Numbered from the stretch's first letter, positions 11,015 through 23,154 are shown. The stretch is 64,000 nt of DNA from Wyeomyia smithii (GCF_029784165.1 NC_073696.1:238746892-238810891), one strand, 5' to 3'. The notes: generated by a model from the letters alone, not told the origin. Numbers and translations: made by a program.

Positions 11015-13345
11015 AACGATACTTACCTTACCAAACAGTCCCAAGCCGTGGTGTGGCCTTTGCTGTACGTAAGAGTCGTCTCCATTCCACTCGGTCCATG
11101 GATGCAGTTCGCCAGCTCTGCAGTCTGCATAGGGTCCGCAGGTCGTCTTCCACCTGATCGAGCCACCTTGCCCGCTGTGCACCTCTTCGTCTCGTCCCTG
11201 ACGGTTTGGTTTCAAGAACCATCTTCACAGTGCTATCGTCCGACATCCTTACGACATGCCCAGCCCACCGCAGCCTGCCTATCTTAGCGGTGTGGACGAT
11301 AGATGGCTCCCCAAGCAGCTCCTGCAGTTCGTGGTTCATTCGCCTTCTCCACACTCCGTTTTCCATCTGCAGTCCACCGAAGATGGCACGCAACACCTTC
11401 CGCTCGAAGACCGCAAGGGCGCGTTGGTCCTCCACAAGCATAGTCCATGTCTCATGCCCGTAGAGGACTACCGGTCTGATCAGCGTCTTGTAGATGGTTA
11501 ACTTGGTGCGGCGGCGAATTCTACTCGATCGAAGCGTCCTCCGGAGACCAAAGTATGCACGATTTCCTGCCATAATACGCCGTTGAATTTCTCTGCTAGT
11601 ATCGTTGTCGGCAGTTACCAGTGAGCCCAGGTACACGAACCATCGACCACCTCGATTTCATCACCACCAATTTGAACTCGAGGTGGGAGGTTACTGATAC
11701 TGTTACTGTCTTCACGTGAACCCCTTCTTTTCATGTACTTCGTCTTCGATGCATTGATGACCAGTCCAATCTTTTTGGCTTCAGCCTTTAATCCGATGTA
11801 CGTATTCGCCATCTTCACAAAGGTCCGAGCCACAATGTCGATATCGTCGGCGAAACCAAACAGTTGAACCGACCTTTGGAAAATCGTGCCACTCGTGTTG
11901 ATCCCCGCTCTTCTAATGACACCTTCCAGGGCAATGTTGAACAGTAGACACGAGAGACCATCACCTTGCCTCAGCCTTCTTCGGGTTTCGAAGGGGCTTG
12001 AGAGTGCCCCCGAAACACGAACTACACACATCACTCGATCCATCGTCGCTTTGACCAACCGCGTCAGTTTGTCCGGAAACCCGTAGTCGTGCATAATTTG
12101 CCATAGCTTGTCCCGGTCGATTGTGTCGTACGCCGATTTGAAATCGATGAACAAATGATGTGTGGGCACGTTATATTCGCGACATTTCTGCATAACCTGC
12201 CGAACCGCGAATATCTGATCGGTGGTGGCGCGGGCACCCATAAATCCCGCCTGGTAATGCCCTACGAACTGCTTCGCAAATGGTGATAGTCGACGGCAAA
12301 GTATTTGGGAGAGTACCTTGTAGGCGGCGTTCAACAGAGTGATTGCCCGATAATTGCAGCACTCCAGTTTGTCGCCCTTTTTGTAGATGGGACACACAAT
12401 ACCCTCCATCCACTCCTCCGGTACTCGTTCTTCCTCCCAATCCTTGACAATGACCCAGTGCACGGCTCTAGCCAATGTTTCTCCACCGTATTTCAATAGC
12501 TCGCTGGGAAGTTGGTCCACTCCAGCAGCTTTGTTGTTTTTCAGCCGACCAATCTCCTCCTCCACCTCCAGAAGATCGGGGGCTGGAATTCTGATGTCTT
12601 CTGCTCGTGCACCAAGATCAGTTGCCATACCGTCCTCGCGCTCTACTGCATCGCCGTTTAGATGCTCGTCGAAGTGCTGCCTCCACCTTTCGATCACCTC
12701 ACACTCGTCAGTAAGGAGGTTGCCGTCCAAGCTCCTGCACATATCGGCTTGCGGCGCGAAGCCTTTACGGGAGCTGTTCAGCTTCTCGTAGAACTTCCGA
12801 GTGTCGTTAGCTTAGTACAGCTCTTCCATCGCTACGCGATCTCGGTCCTCTTGCTGGCGCTTCTTCCTTCGGAGGACTGAGTTTGGGCTGTTCCGTGCCT
12901 GTCGGTATCGTTCCACGTTCGCTCTCGTGCGGTGTTGCAGCATTCTCGCCCGTGCTGCATTCTTCTCCTCGACTAACCGTTTGCATTCGCCGTCAAACCA
13001 GTCATTTCTATGATTCGGGGCCCTTGTACCTAGTAGCGCTACAGCAGTGCTACCTATGGCAGATCGGATGCTCCTCCAGCCATCTTCAAGGGTAGCTGCG
13101 CCAAGCTGCTCTTCCGTGGGTAGCACTGCCTCCAGCTGCTGCGCGTATTCCTGTGCAGCCTCGGCGTCCCGCAGTTGCTCAATATTTGGTCGCGGCGTTC
13201 GACTTCGGCGGGTGTTATACACCGTCGATAGTTTTGAGCGCATGCACACAGCTACTAGGTAGTGGTCCGAATCTATATTCGCACTGCGGTAGGTGCGAAC
13301 GTTGATGATCTCGGAGAAGAATCTGCCGTCTGGATACCTTATTGC
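11015..13345 (-). mobile_element. RTE-like non-LTR retrotransposon, copy A (5'-truncated, two disabling mutations)
   Basis: Read on the minus strand: the end of an endonuclease domain (NIDSDHYLVAVCMRSKLS) and linker (13345-12812), a reverse transcriptase (12742-11615) and a C-terminal region (11636-11028). RT motifs include HLFIDFKSAYDTIDR, RLRQGDGLSCLLFNIALEG and FGFADDIDIVARTF, so the catalytic aspartates are intact. The C-terminus carries LYGHETWTMLVEDQRAL, FERKVLRAIFGG and LRWAGHVVRM, as in RTE-clade proteins. A TAA at 12812-12814 interrupts the frame, and a one-base deletion near 11630 shifts it within the VVD..VYLGSL region. The 3' end carries a short GGTAAG-type repeat. The 5' part of the endonuclease is missing. 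Clade assignment is by motif memory and should be treated as probable. Confidence 0.8.
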
Positions 13346-13409
13346 ACAGTTTCTTTTAGAAAAACTACACATACAAAAATGCAATTTTGTATACCTGTCA
13401 GTCTAATCC

Positions 13410-14480
13410 TTATTGACAGAGCCAGATAAAAGTTTGTGTAAGGCCCTTTTCAGTTGTCATAAAGAAACATGTCATACAAAAGTCTAAGTTAAAGAAAGGT
13501 TTTGGAAGGATTGTGTCAGTTTTGTTTAAGTTTAGGTTTTTTTTAAATGTCACGAATTTTTTGTGTCGTGGGCCATTGGAAGTTGCCCCAAAGTTTTGAA
13601 TGGGGACTTCCGCTTTCAAAAAAACAGCCAAACTGGCCGAATAAAGAGTATCCCTCATCAAATTGCATTACGGAAAAAACGCTGTAGAAAATTTCCCAGT
13701 TGGTCGATCCTATTCTAACTTTCAGACGATAAGGTTTGTTTCATATCTTCCTCAGATTTGACATTCTTGGGATGCTTCCGCAGTGCCTGCTTTATAATAG
13801 CCCTGTGTTTTTGGATAGGCCTTAGTTCCGGTGCGTTGGGAGGGTTCATTTCCTGGAGTGATACGAAAGTAATCTCGTTGGTTTTGTACCACTCCAGGAC
13901 ATAATTTGAATAGTGGAACAAAGCTATATGCGGCCAGAAGATCGTAGGTCTCTTGTATTGCATCAACGAGAAAGCAGACGCTTCTGTGAACACTCCTTGA
14001 GATAGATCTCTCCATTTGAGGTTTAATCGGAACAATCCTTTTGCCACATGAACAGACCGCTTGTCAAATCAGGTATTTCTTGAGGTATACTTTGAAAGTT
14101 TCTGCTTCCTTACTTGCTCCAGAACATCAAACTTGCGCTGGACAGTAAAAAACAGTAGCCCTAGAAGCTGCCGAAAGTCCGCTTTGACGTAAGTTTCATC
14201 CTTCATGATAAGACAATGAGGCTTCATCAGCATCTGGGTGTACAGTTTCCGGGCCCGTGATTTTCCCACCGTATTTTGCCGTTCGTCACGGTTTGGAGTT
14301 TTCTGCACTTTGTACGTATGCAGTCCCTCCTGGTTCTTGGCTATCTAAACTTAGACAGATTCGACTTTTTAGTTACATTCCTGGCCAAGGCAATTAGATT
14401 CCGCGTAAATACATTCACAGCACGCTTGTGATCCTGATCACTAATAGAACATCCACTCTAACCACTTTCTCCTTTCGTTC
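13410..14480 (-). pseudogene. mariner-type transposase pseudogene
   Basis: On the minus strand, broken pieces read NRDERQNTVGKSRARKLY, then MKDETYVKADFRQL (normally D-D-E-T-Y), and after a gap and frameshift NPPNAPELRPIQKHRAIIKQ. These are the second and third catalytic motif regions of a common insect IS630-Tc1-mariner transposase. Codons 5' of 14308 are still partly readable but shifted, and the sequence beyond the final motif (13410-13715) may be the 3' end of the same element. The coding part is roughly 14480-13715. It lies directly upstream of RTE copy A. No intact frame remains. Confidence 0.7.
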
Positions 14481-14499
14481 GATGCTCAGAGTAACGACT

Positions 14500-15345
14500 C
14501 ACCGATGACTGCACAATTCCGAGTAGTGTTGTTAGTCTCACTCATAACAGTATGCAACACCTCAAATGAGGTTCTCGTTGCTACCGATATCACAGACTGG
14601 AGTATTCTCAATTTAAGCTATTTTTCGTTCTTTGTCGCTTTCTTTATCTTTCTTGTCGCTCCCAAGATCATATGCACGCACTCTCGCCTACTCTCCTACT
14701 CGCGTGTACTCCCCTGCTCGCGAGCACAACCAGCCGAAGACAATTGATTCAAGATGCAAGATGCGGTGGGACATAAAAATATTAATATTTCGAATAAGGT
14801 GTCGGACTACTTCCTCATCGGTGTGCTTCGGCTGATTTTACATTAGGTTACAAAACTTGCCAAAGTAGTGCGATACCCTACACATTCCAATATGCGATGC
14901 TTTACAGATTCTTCGCCTCACTGTCGGCTGTCGGTGCACGAAGCAAAACAGGGTACATAAAGAAAGCATTTTCGTTTTTGATCACATTTTTGACGTTGAC
15001 TAACGTCTATATCGAAGTTAGGCCCCTGAATTTAAAAATCTAGTAATTCAACCAGGGAAAACCAGAGAAAAGTGGTCAGGTTTTGAGCGCTTATTTTGCA
15101 GTCATCTATAATCAGGTTTTCGAGGTTTTGGCATCAATCGATCAGAAATTCTTTTACGGTTAAATTTATGTAACAAAAACAAACTATTGTTTGAGATACA
15201 CTATTGAAAAATTGGTAATTAATATCGATTGTCTAAATCATACCGCGCAGCCAATCACTACCTCTCTTCCCAAGCACAGTCGACACTAACGGATACAATC
15301 GATCTGACTTTGTTGTTATTGTTGTTGTCACTTTCTGTTTCCGAT
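14500..15345. other. Unique flank left of the satellite
   Basis: No gene is recognised. Near 15250-15290 is CCAATCAC followed by CTTCCCAAGCACAGTCGAC, which matches the promoter motif of family W with one change. The satellite starts about 60 bases further on. Confidence 0.5.
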
Positions 15346-15850
15346 GTTTATGCTGCTGCTAGCGGAAAAAACCTTGCAAATATGCATCTTTTTGTTGGTG
15401 TTAATTTTACGACAGCGGCCGGCGCCCCATCATTCTGATTCCAAAACCGCACCAGTGACATGCGGACGCTAGGTGATAGCAGCTGAAAGGAGGAAATACA
15501 AAATAGTACCGGTCATCTCGTGCCGGTTTCACCCGTAATGCTGGTGGCTTTAGTAGTAAATGGCTACTGCAAAACACTTAAATGGCTGGAATTCTGGACG
15601 GACTAACCAGGAAACTATAATCGGCAACTGGCACCTTTTGGTGCCTCTAAATTTTGTTACAGAAGCGGCAAATTGAATTTTCTGTTTTACCAAATGATGC
15701 TGCTAGCGGAAAAAACCTTGCAAAAATGCATGTTTGTGTTGGTGTTAATATTATGACAGCGGCCGGCGCAGCTTTCAAGAAACATTTGTCTCTTCCATTC
15801 CATAATTTGCGTAGCCCATCCCACTTTTAATTTATCTGACGAAGCCTTGG

Positions 15851-15890
15851 TATAAAACGTACCGTTCGAACATTTCACCCCATCAGTTTC
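15851..15890 (+). promoter_or_regulatory. Core promoter-like block in each satellite unit
   Basis: TATAAAA (15851-15857) is followed by CATCAGTTTC with the initiator A at 15885, 34 bases from the first T of the TATA box. The block recurs unchanged at 695-base steps in the following units (16546, 17241, 17936, 18631, 19326, 20021) and, slightly altered (ATAAAACGTATCG), near 20716. The spacing fits an RNA polymerase II core promoter. Transcription is an inference. Confidence 0.5.
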
Positions 15891-15970
15891 ATTACTAAAC
15901 CGTACCGGCTACATACGGACGCTATCTTGAAAGAATTCTGGACGGACTGACCAAAAAAATGGATATATTC

Positions 15971-15993
15971 GGCACCTGGCCCCTTTTGGTGCC
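15971..15993 (+). other. Compact hairpin downstream of the satellite promoter
   Basis: GGCACC (15971-15976) pairs with GGTGCC (15988-15993), about 100 bases downstream of the predicted start. The other half-unit has GGCACCTTTTGGTGCC (15630-15645), a perfect 6-bp stem with a T4 loop. Both recur in each unit. The size resembles the histone mRNA 3' stem-loop, but the stem sequence does not match that consensus. Confidence 0.5.
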
Positions 15994-18900
15994 TCGAAAT
16001 TTTGTTACAGAAGCGGCTAATTGAATTTTCTGTTTTATTACGAAATGCTGCTGCTAGCGGAAAAAACCTTGCAAATATGCATCTTTTTGTTGGTGTTAAT
16101 TTTACGACAGCGGCCGGCGCCCCATCATTCTGATTCCAAAACCGCACCAGTGACATGCGGACGCTAGGTGATAGCAGCTGAAAGGAGGAAATACAAAATA
16201 GTACCGGTCATCTCGTGCCGGTTTCACCCGTAATGCTGGTGGCTTTAGTAGTAAATGGCTACTGCAAAACACTTAAATGGCTGGAATTCTGGACGGACTA
16301 ACCAGGAAACTATAATCGGCAACTGGCACCTTTTGGTGCCTCTAAATTTTGTTACAGAAGCGGCAAATTGAATTTTCTGTTTTACCAAATGATGCTGCTA
16401 GCGGAAAAAACCTTGCAAAAATGCATGTTTGTGTTGGTGTTAATATTATGACAGCGGCCGGCGCAGCTTTCAAGAAACATTTGTCTCTTCCATTCCATAA
16501 TTTGCGTAGCCCATCCCACTTTTAATTTATCTGACGAAGCCTTGGTATAAAACGTACCGTTCGAACATTTCACCCCATCAGTTTCATTACTAAACCGTAC
16601 CGGCTACATACGGACGCTATCTTGAAAGAATTCTGGACGGACTGACCAAAAACATGGATATATTCGGCACCTGGCCCCTTTTGGTGCCTCGAAATTTTGT
16701 TACAGAAGCGGCTAATTGAATTTTCTGTTTTGTTACAAAATGCTGCTGCTAGCGGAAAAAACCTTGCAAATATGCATCTTTTTGTTGGTGTTAATTTTAC
16801 GACAGCGGCCGGCGCCCCATCATTCTGATTCCAAAACCGCACCAGTGACATGCGGACGCTAGGTGATAGCAGCTGAAAGGAGGAAATACAAAATAGTACC
16901 GGTCATCTCGTGCCGGTTTCACCCGTAATGCTGGTGGCTTTAGTAGTAAATGGCTACTGCAAAACACTTAAATGGCTGGAATTCTGGACGGACTAACCAG
17001 GAAAATATAATCGGCAACTGGCACCTTTTGGTGCCTCTAAATTTTGTTACAGAAGCGGCAAATTGAATTTTCTGTTTTACCAAATGATGCTGCTAGCGGA
17101 AAAAACCTTGCAAAAATGCATGTTTGTGTTGGTGTTAATATTATGACAGCGGCCGGCGCAGCTTTCAAGAAACATTTGTCTCTTCCATTCCATAATTTGC
17201 GTAGCCCATCCCACTTTTAATTTATCTGACGAAGCCTTGGTATAAAACGTACCGTTCGAACATTTCACCCCATCAGTTTCATTACTAAACCGTACCGGCT
17301 ACATACGGACGCTATCTTGAAAGAATTCTGGACGGACTGACCAAAAAAATGGATATATTCGGCACCTGGCCCCTTTTGGTGCCTCGAAATTTTGTTACAG
17401 AAGCGGCTAATTGAATTTTCTGTTTTATTACAAAATGCTGCTGCTAGCGGAAAAAACCTTGCAAATATGCATCTTTTTGTTGGTGTTAATTTTACGACAG
17501 CGGCCGGCGCCCCATCATTCTGATTCCAAAACCGCACCAGTGACATGCGGACGCTAGGTGATAGCAGCTGAAAGGAGGAAATACAAAATAGTACCGGTCA
17601 TCTCGTGCCGGTTTCACCCGTAATGCTGGTGGCTTTAGTAGTAAATGGCTACTGCAAAACACTTAAATGGCTGGAATTCTGGACGGACTAACCAGGAAAC
17701 TATAATCGGCAACTGGCACCTTTTGGTGCCTCTAAATTTTGTTACAGAAGCGGCAAATTGAATTTTCTGTTTTACCAAATGATGCTGCTAGCGGAAAAAA
17801 CCTTGCAAAAATGCATGTTTGTGTTGGTGTTAATATTATGACAGCGGCCGGCGCAGCTTTCAAGAAACATTTGTCTCTTCCATTCCATAATTTGCGTAGC
17901 CCATCCCACTTTTAATTTATCTGACGAAGCCTTGGTATAAAACGTACCGTTCGAACATTTCACCCCATCAGTTTCATTACTAAACCGTACCGGCTACATA
18001 CGGACGCTATCTTGAAAGAATTCTGGACGGACTGACCAAAAACATGGATATATTCGGCACCTGGCCCCTTTTGGTGCCTCGAAATTTTGTTACAGAAGCG
18101 GCTAATTGAATTTTCTGTTTTGTTACGAAATGCTGCTGCTAGCGGAAAAAACCTTGCAAATATGCATCTTTTTGTTGGTGTTAATTTTACGACAGCGGCC
18201 GGCGCCCCATCATTCTGATTCCAAAACCGCACCAGTGACATGCGGACGCTAGGTGATAGCAGCTGAAAGGAGGAAATACAAAATAGTACCGGTCATCTCG
18301 TGCCGGTTTCACCCGTAATGCTGGTGGCTTTAGTAGTAAATGGCTACTGCAAAACACTTAAATGGCTGGAATTCTGGACGGACTAACCAGGAAAATATAA
18401 TCGGCAACTGGCACCTTTTGGTGCCTCTAAATTTTGTTACAGAAGCGGCAAATTGAATTTTCTGTTTTACCAAATGATGCTGCTAGCGGAAAAAACCTTG
18501 CAAAAATGCATGTTTGTGTTGGTGTTAATATTATGACAGCGGCCGGCGCAGCTTTCAAGAAACATTTGTCTCTTCCATTCCATAATTTGCGTAGCCCATC
18601 CCACTTTTAATTTATCTGACGAAGCCTTGGTATAAAACGTACCGTTCGAACATTTCACCCCATCAGTTTCATTACTAAACCGTACCGGCTACATACGGAC
18701 GCTATCTTGAAAGAATTCTGGACGGACTGACCAAAAAAATGGATATATTCGGCACCTGGCCCCTTTTGGTGCCTCGAAATTTTGTTACAGAAGCGGCTAA
18801 TTGAATTTTCTGTTTTATTACAAAATGCTGCTGCTAGCGGAAAAAACCTTGCAAATATGCATCTTTTTGTTGGTGTTAATTTTACGACAGCGGCCGGCGC

Positions 18901-21240
18901 CCCATCATTCTGATTCCAAAACCGCACCAGTGACATGCGGACGCTAGGTGATAGCAGCTGAAAGGAGGAAATACAAAATAGTACCGGTCATCTCGTGCCG
19001 GTTTCACCCGTAATGCTGGTGGCTTTAGTAGTAAATGGCTACTGCAAAACACTTAAATGGCTGGAATTCTGGACGGACTAACCAGGAAACTATAATCGGC
19101 AACTGGCACCTTTTGGTGCCTCTAAATTTTGTTACAGAAGCGGCAAATTGAATTTTCTGTTTTACCAAATGATGCTGCTAGCGGAAAAAACCTTGCAAAA
19201 ATGCATGTTTGTGTTGGTGTTAATATTATGACAGCGGCCGGCGCAGCTTTCAAGAAACATTTGTCTCTTCCATTCCATAATTTGCGTAGCCCATCCCACT
19301 TTTAATTTATCTGACGAAGCCTTGGTATAAAACGTACCGTTCGAACATTTCACCCCATCAGTTTCATTACTAAACCGTACCGGCTACATACGGACGCTAT
19401 CTTGAAAGAATTCTGGACGGACTGACCAAAAACATGGATATATTCGGCACCTGGCCCCTTTTGGTGCCTCGAAATTTTGTTACAGAAGCGGCTAATTGAA
19501 TTTTCTGTTTTGTTACGAAATGCTGCTGCTAGCGGAAAAAACCTTGTAAATATGCATCTTTTTGTTGGTGTTAATTTTACGACAGCGGCCGGCGCCCCAT
19601 CATTCTGATTCCAAAACCGCACCAGTGACATGCGGACGCTAGGTGATAGCAGCTGAAAGGAGGAAATACAAAATAGTACCGGTCATCTCGTGCCGGTTTC
19701 ACCCGTAATGCTGGTGGCTTTAGTAGTAAATGGCTACTGCAAAACACTTAAATGGCTGGAATTCTGGACGGACTAACCAGGAAAATATAATCGGCAACTG
19801 GCACCTTTTGGTGCCTCTAAATTTTGTTACAGAAGCGGCAAATTGAATTTTCTGTTTTACCAAATGATGCTGCTAGCGGAAAAAACCTTGCAAAAATGCA
19901 TGTTTGTGTTGGTGTTAATATTATGACAGCGGCCGGCGCAGCTTTCAAGAAACATTTGTCTCTTCCATTCCATAATTTGCGTAGCCCATCCCACTTTTAA
20001 TTTATCTGACGAAGCCTTGGTATAAAACGTACCGTTCGAACATTTCACCCCATCAGTTTCATTACTAAACCGTACCGGCTACATACGGACGCTATCTTGA
20101 AAGAATTCTGGACGGACTGACCAAAAAAATGGATATATTCGGCACCTGGCCCCTTTTGGTGCCTCGAAATTTTGTTACAGAAGCGGCTAATTGAATTTTC
20201 TGTTTTATTACAAAATGCTGCTGCTAGCGGAAAAAACCTTGCAAATATGCATCTTTTTGTTGGTGTTAATTTTACGACAGCGGCCGGCGCCCCATCATTC
20301 TGATTCCAAAACCGCACCAGTGACATGCGGACGCTAGGTGATAGCAGCTGAAAGGAGGAAATACAAAATAGTACCGGTCATCTCGTGCCGGTTTCACCCG
20401 TAATGCTGGTGGCTTTAGTAGTAAATGGCTACTGCAAAACACTTAAATGGCTGGAATTCTGGACGGACTAACCAGGAAACTATAATCGGCAACTGGCACC
20501 TTTTGGTGCCTCTAAATTTTGTTACAGAAGCGGCTAATTGAATTTTCTGTTTTACCAAATGCTGCTGCTAGCGGAAAAAAACCTTGCAAAAATGCATGTT
20601 TGTGTTGGTGTTAATATTACGACAGCGGCCGGCGCAGCTTTCAAGAAACATTTGTCTCTGCCATTTCATCATCTATGTAGCCCATCCCTCTTTCTATTTA
20701 TCTGACGAAGCCTTGGTATAAAACGTATCGTTCGAACATTTCACTCCATCAGTTTCATTATTAAACCGTACCGGATACATACGGACGCTCGGAGGAAAAA
20801 CAAAATAGTACCGGTCATCTCGTGCCGGTTTGATCCGTGATGCTGGTGGCTACTGCAAAGTACTAAAATGGCTGGAATTCTGGACGGAAACCAGTAAACA
20901 AGAAATCGGCAACTGGCACCTTTTGGTGCCTCGCAGTTTTATAATAGAAGCGGTTAGTTGAATTTTATGTTTTACAATTGCTGTTGCTAGCGGAAAAAAA
21001 ACCTTGCAAAAATGCATGTTCATGTTGATGTTAATTTCACGACAGCGCTAGGTGTTAGCAGCTGAAAGGAGGAAAGACAAAATAGTACCGGTCATCTCGT
21101 GCCGGTTTCACCCGTTATGCTGGTGGCTGTTAGTAATAAATGGCTACTGCAAAATACTAAAATGGCTGGAATTCTGGACGAAAATAATCGGAAACTGGTA
21201 CCTTTTGGAGCCTCGAAATTTTGTTACAGAAGTTTTGTAA

Positions 21241-22072
21241 AAGAAGCGTTGCAATTCCCTATACTATTTGCTTCAATGGAATATTTTTTTTTTAAGAATA
21301 CGGTAGTCAACGTCATGCGGTCGTGTCTTGAATACCACCCTCCTACTTTTTTTAATCACTTCTCCTCGTCGAGTATTTTTAGTCGAGTACTCCTACTCGC
21401 AGCAGGAAATTGCGTAATTTTTTATAGTCGCTGAGTAGCAAGACAAAAGAGTTTTTGCTTGCCGGCGCAGCAGCAGCGGCCACTTCGCCGAGTGCACGAA
21501 TAATAAAGAGTATCTCGTAAGCGTGTGTTTGCACTGAGAACTTGACTTGCGAAGCGTAGCATATGTCTCATTCTTAAGCAGAAAGGTGGAGAGAGGTTTG
21601 ACTTCTCGCTTGCTTTGCAACGCTGATTCCGAGTTATTTCCTGACGTCCCGGTGAGAGCGTTGATGAGTTTCCAGGTGTTTGCGCGACAAAAACAAACAG
21701 TGCAAACAATGCACTTCAAACTACTTGTACCCAATTTTTTAAAACAAAATGCCCAATGGGTAATTTTCTGCAGCGTTTCTCCCGTAATGCAGTACCGGCG
21801 GCGGCTTCAGGAAATAGTAGCCGTTACATGGGTCTAATCAATTTTCAAAAAAATCATTCAATCATTTTTGATTTGGCTGAAATTTTGAACAGATGTTCCT
21901 ATGGGCTGTCATTTTGTGCGATTGGTATTTTTTTGCGAATCATCACTCGTAGAACAAGTATTGATGATTACAAGTACTTTTCGAACCAGAACGATTTTTT
22001 CGTAGACCACATGAAGGGAGACCTGACGTCGAGAAGGTAGCGTTCTACGCGTAGCTGAAGCCGGTCTAACGG
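21241..22072. other. Right flank of the satellite, no gene recognised
   Basis: Apparently single-copy sequence with several overlapping short ORFs on both strands. None has a recognisable motif. Confidence 0.4.
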
Positions 22073-22080
22073 GTGTCCAC

Positions 22081-22517
22081 TAGGGTGGCAATGCGATGTA
22101 AAGAAAAATCGAATTTAAAGAACCGACCAAGTACATTTTGTTTATTTGCCCAAAACAATAACCTGTGCAAACGCTCAGCTTAATCAAACATGATTTAGGG
22201 GTGCCTCGAAGCGCTCAAAGTTTCAGTGTTTTGACCCACGAATATTAACATTCCTAAAAGAAAATTATTTTTAAAATATCTAATAAACATTAAAATGATT
22301 TTCATGTGGTTTGTGGAATCATTTTAGTGTTCATTCGCAGCATTTTTAACTATTTTTTTTATTTGGGATGTCCATTTTCGAGGGTCTAAACATCAAAACT
22401 TTGACACTTTGAGGCACCCCTAAATCATGTCCGATCGAGTTGAAATTTTTCACAGATCATTTATTTAGGTCAATAAACAAAATGGTCGGTGACATGACAA
22501 TTTTCGCTGCCACCCTA
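22081..22517. mobile_element. Non-autonomous hAT element (MITE) with 8-bp target duplication
   Basis: The terminal inverted repeat TAGGGTGGCA / TGCCACCCTA is flanked on both sides by GTGTCCAC (22073-22080 and 22518-22525), a perfect 8-bp target duplication as made by hAT transposases. Inner inverted arms are also present: CATGATTTAGGGGTGCCTC near 22189 pairs with GAGGCACCCCTAAATCATG near 22410. There is no coding capacity in its 437 bp. Confidence 0.9.
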
Positions 22518-22677
22518 GTGTCCACTCAACAATAAGAATGGTTTCAATTCCTTTCTATAAGAACATTCGCAGAAAAATTTCATCTCAGGTAAACGACCAT
22601 CATATGCCTACCACCATCAGGAAAATGGCACATACTGTACATACTGTTCCACTCTAACTTGTTCAGTTGTGTTCAAA

Positions 22678-22965
22678 ATGCCATCAAAAAAAGAGGAACT
22701 TCGTACCCGCATTGTACATTTTTTCCAAGAAAACGAATATCGTAAAAAAAAGCACACAGTGGGCGATTTTTAGAGTCCTATCGCAACCGAGCTAGCGGCC
22801 GTCCGACGGAGATAATGAATAAAAAAACACTCTGCTTTCTACAGAACATGCTTAACAACAAGGATTCGGTAAATCAGTGGGAAGCAATCAGGATGTTCCG
22901 TTGTTCGAAGTCATACAAATGCAAAACTTCAAAGAAGGAGGGAACCGTGTGTTAGAAGGAAGCTA
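22678..22965 (+). pseudogene. mariner-type transposase N-terminal fragment
   Basis: The frame opens MPSKKEELRTRIVHFFQENE and YRKKKHTVGDF and then hits a stop. Shifted pieces follow that match a DNA-binding region (SGRPSxIMNKKTL-like and KDSVxQ-like). This corresponds to the N-terminal part of the same broad transposase group as the pseudogene at 13.4-14.5 kb. The catalytic part is absent here. Confidence 0.6.
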
Positions 22966-23154
22966 GATCCCCGGAGCAGGCTTCTAAAAGTGACTGTCTT
23001 TCCGTGACAGCAAATTTTCAACTAATTCAGCTTTCATTGTATTGCGCAGCTCTCCCTTGCCCCCATACGTTCGGTACACAGCCTGACAGCTACTGACGAC
23101 AGCAAATACAAGCAATCCCTAACGGGCTGTTGTTTTTCATCTCTTTACTTACTT

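Larger units (their letters stand above)
15349..21240. repeat. Tandem satellite, 695-bp unit, eight units plus degenerate right edge
   Basis: Unit starts (GCTGCTGCTAGCGGAAAAAA) recur near 15349, 16044, 16739, 17434, 18129, 18824, 19519 and 20214, exactly 695 bases apart. Each unit is itself two diverged halves of about 345 bp that share the start block, GACAGCGGCCGGCGC and the end block TTTTGTTACAGAAGCGG. Half B carries TATAAAA plus an initiator; both halves carry GGCACC/GGTGCC hairpins. Units alternate between two variants, for example AAAAAAATGGATA versus AAAAACATGGATA, so the recent amplification unit is 1,390 bp. From about 20560 the units become shorter and diverged, as expected at an array edge. 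Conserved minus-strand ORFs of 93 and 63 codons recur in every unit but show no sign of being genes. Confidence 0.95.

Noticed and set aside
15630..15993. A replication-dependent histone gene origin for the satellite
   Set aside because: The 6-bp stem/T4 loop and the TATA-initiator pair look histone-like, but the stem sequence deviates from the histone consensus and no histone codons are present.
15687..20326. Seven repeats of minus-strand ORFs of 93 and 63 codons within the satellite
   Set aside because: They persist only because the units are nearly identical. The 63-codon frame starts with a non-ATG codon, there is no promoter on that strand, and neither protein has a recognisable motif.
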